Source of the DNA: Rhodospirillales bacterium
GTDB taxonomy: Bacteria; Pseudomonadota; Alphaproteobacteria; SMXQ01
NCBI GenBank assembly: GCA_018666775.1
Contig: JABIXC010000004.1
Coordinates: 56,669-120,668, forward strand
Length of the DNA stretch: 64,000 nt
Direction of reading: 5' to 3'
Made by a program: the position numbers and the translations under genes. The stretch's first letter is position 1; every line of letters starts with the position of its first letter. The notes beneath the pieces were generated by a model, which ran no database searches, was not told where the DNA came from, and was given only the letters and a program-made list of their open reading frames with translations. Below, piece after piece: positions 1-7,778 of this stretch.

Positions 1-711
1 CTGGTTGCAGGCAAGGAAGATCGGCTATGGCCGGTTGGGATCATGCCTGCGGGTCATCCCGAAGCCATGGCCGCAGAAGCCGAATACTGCGTCAATGTTT
101 TGGGCTTTAAGGCTTTGCACATGGCGTGCTTCACCGAAGAACACACGGTTGATGATGAATGCTATCACAACTTCTATGCCACCGTGGAAAAGCTGGGCGT
201 GCCGTTGTTTGCCCATCCCAATTCACGCGGTCCATCCCAGAGCAAGTTCAGCACCTTTACTCAAATTCATGCGTTGGGCCGTCCGTTCAACAGCTGCATG
301 GTTTTGATGGGCATGGTGCTGGGGGGGATTTTCGACAAATTCCCGAAGCTCCAGGTGGTGTTCTTTGAATGCACGGCGGAATGGCCGCTGTATTGGATGC
401 ATCGCATGGATGATGATCACAAATTTACCGACAGGCCTATCTTCAGAGACCATGGCATGGGGCAAATAGAGCACCTGCCGTCTTACTATATGAAGAAAAA
501 CTGCTGGTATTCGTGTGAATCCGATGAAGGACCCATGACCCAGACGATTGAGGAAATTGGTGCGGATCGCATTTTGTTTGCATCCGATTATCCTCATTTT
601 GACAGTGAATATCCCAACACCGTGCCTGATATTATGGCGAACACGGGCATTTCGGATAAGCACAAGGAAATGATTTTTGGCAAAAATGCAGAAGTTCTTC
701 TGAACCTCTAG
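1..711 (+). CDS. Amidohydrolase family protein (5'-truncated)
   Basis: The reading frame is open from the first base of the window, so the start codon and the N-terminal metal-binding motif lie outside it. The visible 236 residues look like the C-terminal part of an amidohydrolase-2 (PF04909) TIM barrel. Landmarks are FFECTAEWPLYWMHRMDDDH and the conserved ASDYPHFDSEYPN near the end, where the Asp is the usual late metal or catalytic residue. Family members hydrolyse or decarboxylate small carboxylic and aromatic compounds in the cytoplasm; the substrate cannot be read from sequence. It is the first gene of a + strand catabolic cluster and is followed by a clear terminator, so it belongs to an upstream transcript. 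Confidence 0.85.
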   Translation: MVAGKEDRLWPVGIMPAGHPEAMAAEAEYCVNVLGFKALHMACFTEEHTVDDECYHNFYATVEKLGVPLFAHPNSRGPSQSKFSTFTQIHALGRPFNSCMVLMGMVLGGIFDKFPKLQVVFFECTAEWPLYWMHRMDDDHKFTDRPIFRDHGMGQIEHLPSYYMKKNCWYSCESDEGPMTQTIEEIGADRILFASDYPHFDSEYPNTVPDIMANTGISDKHKEMIFGKNAEVLLNL

Positions 712-724
712 CTGAAGCCGGATT

Positions 725-759
725 TAAAAAACGGGCATCACATCGGTGCCCGTTTTTTT
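725..759 (+). terminator. Rho-independent terminator after the amidohydrolase gene
   Basis: A 7-bp perfect stem (ACGGGCA at 731-737 with TGCCCGT at 747-753) is followed by a run of T and preceded by a run of A, so it could work in both directions. It lies 14 bases after the stop codon and separates the amidohydrolase transcript from the next gene. Confidence 0.8.
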
Positions 760-829
760 GTGTTTTGTGAATTGCCCCATGGGCATTACATTTCATAATA
801 ATCAATTATAAAAATCAGGGAGGGGCCTT

Positions 830-1531
830 ATGACAGAAGAAATCACACTCACCGTTGAAGGCGAGGAAATCAAAGCGATCTTTGCAACACCGGAAGGCGA
901 AGGCCCATTTCCAGGCATTGTGCTGACCTATCATAAGGGGGGGATGGATCCTTTCACCCATTGGCTGGCCGATGATCTTGCCAGAGCGGGCTTCGTGACC
1001 GTTTGCCCGGATCATTTCCACTGGTTGCCCGAAGGGGTCAGCACCGATGACCGCAAGGATCATCTCTTTGACACGCGGATCGCGGCTGATCTTGCCGTAT
1101 CGCGGGGGTATCTTGAATGTCTGGACAGTGTGAATGGCGATAGCATCGGCATCGTTGGCCATTGCATGGGGGGGCGGAATGCCTTTTTAGGCATTGGCGT
1201 TGATCCCCATTATCAGGCCGCCTGCATTTGGTATTCCGGTGGCATGTTCCGGGCCCAGGGCGGCGACGGCCCCAGCCCGTTTGACCGGTTGGAGAATGTC
1301 ACCTGTCCGGTGATGGGATTCTTTGGCAACAATGATAAAAATCCATCGCCCGATGATGTGAGCAAATTTGATGCGGCCCTGACGGCGGCCGGTGCCGAAC
1401 ATGAATTTCACCAATATGATAATACAGGCCATGGCTTTATGGACCCCGACCATGACGGGGCTTACGTGGAATCATCGGCCAAGGATTCGTGGGGCCGGGC
1501 GCTTAAATTCCTGACGGAAAAACTGGCTTAA
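830..1531 (+). CDS. Dienelactone hydrolase family protein
   Basis: A 233-residue alpha/beta hydrolase of the dienelactone hydrolase family. The nucleophile is Cys112 in GIVGHCMGGRNA, the family's G-x-C-x-G-G elbow. The late His lies in NTGHGFMDP and an acidic residue follows FFGNNDKNPSPDD. Family members open lactone rings or cleave esters and thioesters in the cytoplasm. A purine-rich Shine-Dalgarno (GGGAGGGG) sits about 5 bases before the ATG, which supports this start. The preceding terminator means it has its own promoter. The end overlaps a small convergent ORF by 4 bases. The natural substrate is unknown; the setting suggests aromatic or acyl-CoA degradation. Confidence 0.88.
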   Translation: MTEEITLTVEGEEIKAIFATPEGEGPFPGIVLTYHKGGMDPFTHWLADDLARAGFVTVCPDHFHWLPEGVSTDDRKDHLFDTRIAADLAVSRGYLECLDSVNGDSIGIVGHCMGGRNAFLGIGVDPHYQAACIWYSGGMFRAQGGDGPSPFDRLENVTCPVMGFFGNNDKNPSPDDVSKFDAALTAAGAEHEFHQYDNTGHGFMDPDHDGAYVESSAKDSWGRALKFLTEKLA

Positions 1532-1725
1532 AAGGCGTCTTCCATCCCGGCCGCACGAAGGATGGCATTGGCATCAAAGCTTGTGGTGATCGGGCCAGAA
1601 AAAGTGAAGCGTTGGTTCAGGTGGGGGGAAAACCAGATTTCCGTATTTTCCCGTTCATCTGCATCAATGCGATAACATCCGGCTCTGATCAGTCTTTCCC
1701 GCAATGCGGTGTCGATTTGTCCCAT
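1528..1725 (-). CDS. Solitary HicA-like small protein, catalytic His missing
   Basis: A 65-residue protein with the HicA (YcfA) layout: an amphipathic N-terminal helix, an AGCYRI strand, EIWFSP, RFTFSG, and a C-terminal ANAILRAAG helix. HicA toxins are double-stranded-RNA-binding-fold mRNases. They normally carry a conserved G-x-H-E-I-W with the catalytic His; here the matching segment reads ENTEIW, so Thr28 replaces His. No HicB antitoxin gene is visible on either side. It is convergent with the dienelactone hydrolase gene, overlapping it by 4 bases. An AGGA lies about 10 bases before the ATG. It may be an inactive relic or a protein that kept only the RNA-binding fold. Confidence 0.6.
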   Translation of the reverse strand: MGQIDTALRERLIRAGCYRIDADERENTEIWFSPHLNQRFTFSGPITTSFDANAILRAAGMEDAF

Positions 1726-1825
1726 TTTGATCTGTCCTGTGATGGTCCAGTTCTAATGTGAACGCCTGTTGGGCCATTATTCCATGCCTGTGGCTACGGT
1801 CAATGTTCATCAATGTTTGCTCAAC

Positions 1826-1854
1826 TTGACAATGGTCAGGTGAACGCCGAATAT
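1826..1854 (+). promoter_or_regulatory. Candidate sigma70 promoter for the acyl-CoA synthetase operon
   Basis: A perfect TTGACA at 1826-1831 is followed after 17 bases by GAATAT (3 of 6 matches to TATAAT). It lies about 40 bases before the GTG start at 1891 and would drive the acyl-CoA synthetase and the genes behind it. The weak -10 box keeps confidence low. Confidence 0.35.
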
Positions 1855-1890
1855 CTGCGCAAATTATAAAAAATTCAGGGAGTAGCCCAC

Positions 1891-3963
1891 GTGTTCCGGT
1901 CACCTGCACCGATTTTTAATGCCGCCAGTATTGCCATTGTTGGTGCCTCTGACAGAGCCAAATGGCCCAGCACAATTTGGTCCAATCTAAAAGATTTTGG
2001 GTATTCCGGGACGGTCTATCCCATCAATCCCCGCCGCGAAGAAGTGTTTGGGGTGCCGTGCTATCCCGATTTTGCATCCCTGCCTGAACCGGTAGAGCTG
2101 GGGCTTGTCATTGTGCCGGCAAAGGCCGTCCAGGGCGTGTTGGAAGATGGGGTTAAAAACGGCCTGAAGGCGGCCGGGGTTTATGCCGGACACATCGGCG
2201 AAGGGGTTGACCCAGAAGTGATTGCCCGGGGCGATGCGCTTCAGGCCCTGTGTGATGAAACCGGATTGTTGGTCGGTGGCCCCAATTGCATGGGTGGTAT
2301 TGGCTACCGGGAAAAAAGCTTTCTCTATCCCAATGCAGGATTATGCCATGCGGCACCGGGATCGGTGGGGGCCGTTTTTCAATCCGGTGGCACCATGCAG
2401 TTCTGGGTTTCCACGGCCCTGTCACGGGGCATGCGTTTTTCATACGCGGTATCCACGGGCAATGAGCTGGGCCTTGATCTGGCCGATTACATCAATTTTT
2501 TCGTCGATGACCCAGAAACCAAAAGCATCGTTTTGTTCATCGAAGGCATTCGCCGCGTAGACGTATTTAAAGAAGCCTGTGCCCGGGCACTGGCTGCTAA
2601 TAAACCTATTCTTGCCATCAAGACTGGCCGGACCCAGCGTTCCCGCGATGCGGCACGCTCCCATACCGGGGCTATTGGCGGGGACTGGGCCGGGTTTGAA
2701 GCCTTGTGTGAACGCTATGGCATCATCAATTGTGAAAGCCTTGATGATATGATCGAAATGGCCTTGGTCTTCCAACAAGACCGCCTGCCCAAAGGACCGA
2801 ATATCGGTTTTGTCACTACATCGGGTGGGACGGTGGATTTGCTTTATGATTATGCCGAAGCCGAAGGCGCGGCCATGCCGGCCTATGGGCCAGAAACCGT
2901 AGAAGGCATTCGTCCACACATTCCGGCTGAAATGACGCCAAAAAATCCACTCGATTGTGGCATCCCGGCGGGCAGTCAGACGCTGGCTGATATCTGTGAG
3001 GTGGTACTGAAAGACAAATCTGTGGACATGCTGGCTTTGGCCGCCCAAATATCGCCGGGACGCACCGATATCGGTGCAGCCGCCCCCATCAAGGCGTTGC
3101 TGGACAAAACCGATATGCCGATTGTTGGCTTTGGCCGCATGCGCTATCCCATGGATGAAAGCGGCGTTGAATTTCAGGACCAAATGGGCATCCCGTATAT
3201 TCAGGGGTTGGTTGAAACCTTGCGTTCATTAAATGCACTGGCCTTTTATGGTGCGAGGGCGGGCGACGCAGTCGATCTGCCCGAACCGCCAAAGGGTCTG
3301 GCTGAAAATCTTGAAGGCACAGCATTTGATGCATTGCTGGAATCTAATAACATTACCTTGCCCAAAAGCGCCTTGGTAAAAGATGCCGAAGCGGCAGTTA
3401 AGGCCGCCAAGCAAATCGGGTTCCCGGTGGTTTTAAAAGTGGTGGCCCCGGCGTTCTCCCACAAGACCGAAGTGGGCGGCGTGCTGGTTGGGCTGGACAC
3501 AGAAAATGCGGTTGAAGAGGGGGTAGAGACCCTTGCCACGCGCATACACGCTGTCGATGCCAATGCCGAAATAACCGGCTATCTGGTTCAGGAAATGGTT
3601 TCCGGCGTTGAAATGATCATGGGGTGCCGTGAAGATCCGCTTTATGGCCCGGTGATTTTATTGGGCACCGGCGGCATTTTGGTGGAATTGATGAATGATG
3701 CGGTCATGCGTTTGCTGCCCGTTACCAAAGACAATGTGCGTGCCATGATCGATGAACTAAAAGGCAAGAAATTGCTGGAAGGGTTCCGGGGTGCCGCCCC
3801 TGCAGACATGGATGCGCTGGTTTCTGCCGTGGTTGGTCTGGGCCAGGTTTATCTGGATCATCGCCATGTGCTGGCCGATCTTGAGGTCAACCCGTTGATC
3901 GTGCGCCCCGAAGGGCGCGGTGTTGCTGCAGTGGATGTCAGGCCTGTTTTGCATGAAGACTAG
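1891..3963 (+). CDS. Acyl-CoA synthetase (ADP/NDP-forming), ATP-grasp
   Basis: A 690-residue fused acyl-CoA synthetase of the NDP-forming superfamily. Residues 8-130 form the CoA-binding Rossmann domain (AASIAIVGASD). Residues 150-460 hold the two succinyl-CoA-ligase-like domains, with the phosphorylated His258 in SHTGAIGGD. Residues 470-690 form an ATP-grasp domain with GFPVVLKV and GTGGILVELM. It activates a carboxylic acid to its CoA thioester using ATP, or runs in reverse. Some relatives act on hydroxycinnamates or pimelate; the substrate is not set by sequence. A GTG start is chosen because AGGGAG lies 8 bases upstream. Only 13 bases separate it from the acyl-CoA dehydrogenase gene, so the two are probably co-transcribed. 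Confidence 0.9.
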   Translation: MFRSPAPIFNAASIAIVGASDRAKWPSTIWSNLKDFGYSGTVYPINPRREEVFGVPCYPDFASLPEPVELGLVIVPAKAVQGVLEDGVKNGLKAAGVYAGHIGEGVDPEVIARGDALQALCDETGLLVGGPNCMGGIGYREKSFLYPNAGLCHAAPGSVGAVFQSGGTMQFWVSTALSRGMRFSYAVSTGNELGLDLADYINFFVDDPETKSIVLFIEGIRRVDVFKEACARALAANKPILAIKTGRTQRSRDAARSHTGAIGGDWAGFEALCERYGIINCESLDDMIEMALVFQQDRLPKGPNIGFVTTSGGTVDLLYDYAEAEGAAMPAYGPETVEGIRPHIPAEMTPKNPLDCGIPAGSQTLADICEVVLKDKSVDMLALAAQISPGRTDIGAAAPIKALLDKTDMPIVGFGRMRYPMDESGVEFQDQMGIPYIQGLVETLRSLNALAFYGARAGDAVDLPEPPKGLAENLEGTAFDALLESNNITLPKSALVKDAEAAVKAAKQIGFPVVLKVVAPAFSHKTEVGGVLVGLDTENAVEEGVETLATRIHAVDANAEITGYLVQEMVSGVEMIMGCREDPLYGPVILLGTGGILVELMNDAVMRLLPVTKDNVRAMIDELKGKKLLEGFRGAAPADMDALVSAVVGLGQVYLDHRHVLADLEVNPLIVRPEGRGVAAVDVRPVLHED

Positions 3964-3976
3964 AAAGGATTCTTGA

Positions 3977-5140
3977 ATGAGTTTCGAGCTGCCCGAAGAA
4001 TTAAAAATGTTGCAAGCGCAACTGCGCCGTTATGTCGATGCGGAAATGATCCCGGTCGAGCTTGAAACCTGTGACGTTGTGACGCTAAAGCCCGAATTTA
4101 AGGCAAAATTTGCAGAGGACGCAAAGAAGCTTGGGCTTTGGTTGATGGATGTGCCCGAAGAATTTGGTGGCCAGGGCATGGGCGTGCTGGCCACGGTCGT
4201 GGTGACAGAACAGATCGCCCGGACCACGGCGCTGCCCGCGCGCGGGGGCCATTTTACCGGACCAAGCGTGCGCGCCATTTTGTTTGAACTCTCAGACGAT
4301 ATGAAAGAACGCTATCTCTATCCCGTCATCCGGGGAGAAAAATTGACGTGCTTTGGGCAAACCGAACCCGATGCGGGGTCTGATCCTGGCTCCATGCGCA
4401 CCTTTGCTGAACACGCCGACGATGGCACTGATGATTACATCATTAATGGGGTGAAGCGGTTTATCACCGGTGCGGGCAATGCCGATTTTATCCAGTTGAT
4501 GGTGGCAACAGACCGTGAAAAAGGCTCTCACGGCGGGATATCGTGCTTCATCGTTGATATGGATACGCCGGGTGTGAAACTGGGTACCCAATATGAAACC
4601 ATGATGGGGGATAAACCCTGGGAAATAATTTTCGATAATGTCCGCGTGCCAGCCAGCCAGCGGATTGGGGCTGAAGGTGAGGGATTTAAATTGGGCCAGC
4701 GCTGGTTGGGGGCAGGACGCCTTCGCCACGGTGCCCGTGCTTTGGGTGTGGCGGAACGCTGCATTGAAATGATGACCTCTTATGCCAAACAGCGCGTGAC
4801 CTTTGGCAAGCCTTTGTCAGACCGCCAAGCAATTCAGTGGATGATTGCCGATTCCTTCGTGGAATTGCATGCCGCACGGTTGATGGTCTATCACGCCGCA
4901 TCAAAGGCCGATGCCGGTGAAGAATTTCGCCAAGAAGCCTATATGAGCAAATACTATGCCGACGAAATGGCCTTCAGAGTGGCCGATCGTTGCATGCAGG
5001 TCCATGGCGGCATTGCCCTGACCACGGATTTACCGATTGAGCGTTTCTGGCGTCAGCAAAGAAGTTTCCGCATCACCGAGGGGGCATCTGAGGTCATGAA
5101 AATGGTCATCGCCCGTGGCATCCTCCGCGATTATGGCTAA
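3977..5140 (+). CDS. Acyl-CoA dehydrogenase
   Basis: A 387-residue FAD-dependent acyl-CoA dehydrogenase of normal length. The N-terminal helical domain covers about 1-120. The central beta domain contains CFGQTEPDAGSDPGSM, the flavin and substrate signature. The C-terminal helical domain carries RVTFGKPLSDRQAIQW and MQVHGGIALTTDLPIERF. The likely catalytic base is Glu368 in ITEGASEV. It introduces a 2,3-double bond into an acyl-CoA and passes electrons to electron-transferring flavoprotein. Placed between an acyl-CoA synthetase and an enoyl-CoA hydratase, it fits the second step of a CoA-dependent side-chain degradation. Confidence 0.92.
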   Translation: MSFELPEELKMLQAQLRRYVDAEMIPVELETCDVVTLKPEFKAKFAEDAKKLGLWLMDVPEEFGGQGMGVLATVVVTEQIARTTALPARGGHFTGPSVRAILFELSDDMKERYLYPVIRGEKLTCFGQTEPDAGSDPGSMRTFAEHADDGTDDYIINGVKRFITGAGNADFIQLMVATDREKGSHGGISCFIVDMDTPGVKLGTQYETMMGDKPWEIIFDNVRVPASQRIGAEGEGFKLGQRWLGAGRLRHGARALGVAERCIEMMTSYAKQRVTFGKPLSDRQAIQWMIADSFVELHAARLMVYHAASKADAGEEFRQEAYMSKYYADEMAFRVADRCMQVHGGIALTTDLPIERFWRQQRSFRITEGASEVMKMVIARGILRDYG

Positions 5141-5237
5141 ACCCGAATTCCAGTGTGTCCGGCGCTATTGCTATGGCGGGGGTACGCTGATATTTTTAAT
5201 GCAAATCAACAATCAATAATAAAGGGAGTACCAATCA

Positions 5238-6143
5238 ATGGCGAAAGCCCCAAGCAAAGCAAAGAAAGCCCCTGCAAAACGGAAGGCGCCTGCTAAAAAA
5301 GCATCAAGCAAAAAGATTGTGAAAAAGTTTGAAACCGTTCTGGTTGAAAAACAGGATCGCATTGCTTGGGTCATTATGAACCGGCCCGAAAAACGCAATG
5401 CCATGAGCCCGCAGCTGCATCTTGATATGAATTCAGCGCTGGATGATCTGGCCATCGACAAAGATGTTGATGTTGTGATCATCACCGGTGCCGGCAAGGC
5501 TTTCTGTGCCGGGCAAGACATCCGGCTTTATTTCCGGGGCACCACCGATGATATTGCCAAGCGCTATAAAGCCAAGCATGCATCGCACAATTGGCGTTGG
5601 AATAAATTGTCACGTTTCCCGAAATTGACCATCGCCATGGTCAATGGCTATTGCTTCGGCGGGGCCTTCACGCAGGTTTCTGCTTGTGATCTGGCCATTG
5701 CAGCAGATAACGCTGAATTTGGTCTGTCAGAAATTAACTGGGGCATCTTGCCCGGCGGCATCGTCAGCTGGAACGTGGTCAACACCATGAATTTCCGTGA
5801 CGCCATGTATTACGCCATCAGCGGCGATACGTTCACCGGTAAAGAAGCCGCAAGAAATGGGTTCATCAACAAGTCTGTTCCCAAAGCGAAGCTTCGCGCT
5901 GAAACCATCAAATTGGCCAAAAAGCTGATGAAGAAAAATCCGATGGCACTGCGTTACACCAAAGAAGCGATCCGCGCCGTCAAGAACATGAGCGTTGATC
6001 AAGCTGCAGATTACCTGAATGCGAAGTCTGATGCCTTGAAATGGGCCGATCCTGAAAAGGGCCGTGAAAAGGGCATGTCGCAGTTCCTGGATGACAAGAC
6101 CTATCGTCCCGGCCTTGGGGAATATAACCGCAAAAAGAAGTAA
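5238..6143 (+). CDS. Enoyl-CoA hydratase, hydroxycinnamoyl-CoA hydratase-lyase-like, with Lys/Ala-rich N-terminus
   Basis: A 301-residue crotonase-fold protein. The first 31 residues are almost only Lys, Ala, Pro and Ser, like a histone H1 tail, and lie outside the catalytic core. The core resembles p-hydroxycinnamoyl-CoA hydratase-lyase throughout (NRPEKRNAMSP, FGLSEINWGI, and a C-terminal GMSQFLDDKTYRPGL). From remembered family numbering, the catalytic Glu143 is kept as Glu165. Ser123 is Thr145, Met70 is Gln93 and Tyr239 is Asn261, so aromatic-substrate lyase activity is doubtful. Most likely it hydrates an unsaturated acyl-CoA made by the preceding dehydrogenase. An AAAGGGAG lies about 9 bases before the ATG. 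Confidence 0.85.
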   Translation: MAKAPSKAKKAPAKRKAPAKKASSKKIVKKFETVLVEKQDRIAWVIMNRPEKRNAMSPQLHLDMNSALDDLAIDKDVDVVIITGAGKAFCAGQDIRLYFRGTTDDIAKRYKAKHASHNWRWNKLSRFPKLTIAMVNGYCFGGAFTQVSACDLAIAADNAEFGLSEINWGILPGGIVSWNVVNTMNFRDAMYYAISGDTFTGKEAARNGFINKSVPKAKLRAETIKLAKKLMKKNPMALRYTKEAIRAVKNMSVDQAADYLNAKSDALKWADPEKGREKGMSQFLDDKTYRPGLGEYNRKKK

Positions 6144-6165
6144 GCGGGTTTATCGGAGAACGTCT

Positions 6166-7137
6166 TTGAAACGTGTCGGCCTGATCGGTCTTGGTAACTT
6201 AGGCTCTGCCATTGGTGCCAACCTGATCGGTGCCGGGCACGAAGTGATTGGCTATCGGCGCTCATCCATGAAGGCTTTCGTGGCCATGGGGGGCGTCGCT
6301 GGCAAATCGCCCAAAGACGTTGCAGAACGCGCCGACGTTGTGTTGGTCTGTCTGCCATCGGTCGACGCCCTGCATGAGGTTTATTCCGGACCCGAAGGCA
6401 TTTTAAAATCAGGCCGCGATGGGCTCGATACGTTCGAGCTTTCCACCATCTCGTTGAAGGCCAAGGTAGAAGAATGTGCCCTTGCAAATGCCCATGGCGT
6501 GACCATGGTCGATTGCACCATTTCTGGAAACCCCACCTATATCGCGGCCCGTAATGCAGCAATTTTTGCAGGCGGGGACCACGATGCCTTTGACCGTTGG
6601 GTAACGGTCTTGCGCGATATCACCGACAAGGTCACCTGGATGGGGGCCTTTGGCACAGGCAGGCTGGCAAAATTTGTGGCCCTTTATTTGGTGGCCACCC
6701 ACACCATGGCAGCTGCAGAGGCATTTCAACTGGCGACCCGTGCCGGGTTGGATCGGGGCGCCATGTTCGAAGCCATTAAGGGGTCCAATGCCACATCGGC
6801 CATGTTTGAAAGCCGGGGCGAATTGATGGTGGACCGGGATTATGCGGGCTATGATTCTGGCAAGCGCCGCCAGAACAAGACCCGTGAAGAAAGCGGACAA
6901 TTGCCCAATCGGGGTATGGCCAACCGTTCCAAAAGTGTTGGTAAACTGTCGGGCCTTGCCCATGGTCTGGGCGGTGTTTATCCAATACTGGATGCCATGA
7001 ACAAGGCCTACGCTGATGCGACCCAATCGGGTGCTGGCGTTTATGATATTGCCGAGGTTTTTGAATTTTTCATGGCCGATGGTGAAGCCTCGCCAAATAT
7101 GGATGCGGTGATGAATTTGCTGGACAAATTCGACTAA
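6166..7137 (+). CDS. 3-hydroxyisobutyrate dehydrogenase-like NAD(P)-binding protein
   Basis: A 323-residue beta-hydroxyacid dehydrogenase-family protein. I chose a TTG start at 6166 because GGAGAA lies 5 bases upstream and because the Rossmann motif then starts at once (GLGNLG, residues 8-13). A longer reading would run into the hydratase gene. The catalytic Lys is kept as K169 in GRLAKF. The Asn that normally follows it is missing (VAL instead of xNN). Residues 228-253 look like an extra basic loop rich in Lys, Arg and Gln. It probably oxidises or reduces a hydroxy or imine substrate in the same pathway as the CoA enzymes upstream, but the altered site makes the reaction uncertain. The gap to the hydratase gene is 22 bases. 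Confidence 0.8.
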   Translation: MKRVGLIGLGNLGSAIGANLIGAGHEVIGYRRSSMKAFVAMGGVAGKSPKDVAERADVVLVCLPSVDALHEVYSGPEGILKSGRDGLDTFELSTISLKAKVEECALANAHGVTMVDCTISGNPTYIAARNAAIFAGGDHDAFDRWVTVLRDITDKVTWMGAFGTGRLAKFVALYLVATHTMAAAEAFQLATRAGLDRGAMFEAIKGSNATSAMFESRGELMVDRDYAGYDSGKRRQNKTREESGQLPNRGMANRSKSVGKLSGLAHGLGGVYPILDAMNKAYADATQSGAGVYDIAEVFEFFMADGEASPNMDAVMNLLDKFD

Positions 7138-7152
7138 AACCGCAGTTTTTGG

Positions 7153-7166
7153 CCCTTTATAAAGGG
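7153..7166. repeat. Perfect 14-bp palindrome upstream of the cupin gene
   Basis: CCCTTTATAAAGGG is a perfect palindrome lying 16 bases after the previous stop and about 70 bases before the cupin ATG. A T-rich stretch follows, including TTGACA at 7180-7185. With no real loop it is a better operator than terminator, although a weak terminator role is possible. Confidence 0.4.
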
Positions 7167-7233
7167 TATTTTCCCCTTTTTGACATTTGTGGTACAATCC
7201 CTTCGATATATTATGATTAGGAGGAAGTACGCA

Positions 7234-7755
7234 ATGTCGGTTCAGGAAAATATACCAATGACCTCAGGAGAAACTGGGGGATTCAAGAACAGTGATTTTC
7301 GTGATGATATAAAGGCCACCGCTGAAAAGCCGATCTTTTTCGATCTTAAAGTCCAGATGCTGAAGCAGGGCCGCACCAACACACCGGTCTGCAAGACCGA
7401 TAATATGTGGGGCGTTGTAAAGGTTTATGCGTCCGGCGGTGAAAATGGCCTCCATGCCCATACCAAGGAAGATCATATCTTCCTGATCATGCAGGGTTCC
7501 GCCTGCTTCTTCGGCCCCAATGGCGAAGAACGCCACGCCGGAACCCACGAAGGCATCTTGCTGGCCAAGGGGTGTTATTACAATTTTCAGTGCACCTCAA
7601 AGGAACCGCTGGTTCTGTTCCGGATCGGGTGTCACACCGCCCATGAAGAAGGCATTGCGGGTCGTTTGAACCTTGAAGGTGGTGCTATGGCTGGGGATCA
7701 CAAAGACAACAAGCAAGTCGAAGTGATCTATGACGAAGGCGTTTATTTCGAATAA
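7234..7755 (+). CDS. Cupin domain-containing protein
   Basis: A 173-residue single-cupin protein. The metal-binding motif is seen as His74, His76, Glu79 and His81 in NGLHAHTKEDHIF, followed by the usual glycine-rich turn and a second half around residues 100-120. The start at 7234 is set by AGGAGG 8 bases upstream; an earlier in-frame TTG has no ribosome-binding site. Small cupins of this kind accompany amidohydrolase and CoA-ligase gene sets, so it may be an isomerase, dioxygenase or sensor for the preceding catabolic cluster. It is also only about 23 bases before the sigma factor gene and could belong to that transcript. Function is unassigned. Confidence 0.75.
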   Translation: MSVQENIPMTSGETGGFKNSDFRDDIKATAEKPIFFDLKVQMLKQGRTNTPVCKTDNMWGVVKVYASGGENGLHAHTKEDHIFLIMQGSACFFGPNGEERHAGTHEGILLAKGCYYNFQCTSKEPLVLFRIGCHTAHEEGIAGRLNLEGGAMAGDHKDNKQVEVIYDEGVYFE

Positions 7756-7778
7756 GGCTGAATGGATTGGTTTGGCTG

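Noticed and set aside
2440..3183. 247-residue open frame antisense to the acyl-CoA synthetase
   Set aside because: The + strand protein is clearly a known family; the antisense product is rich in His, Phe and Gly without domain pattern.
6409..7197. 262-residue antisense frame under the hydroxyisobutyrate-dehydrogenase-like gene
   Set aside because: No recognisable family; the sense strand has a clear Rossmann motif and start signal.
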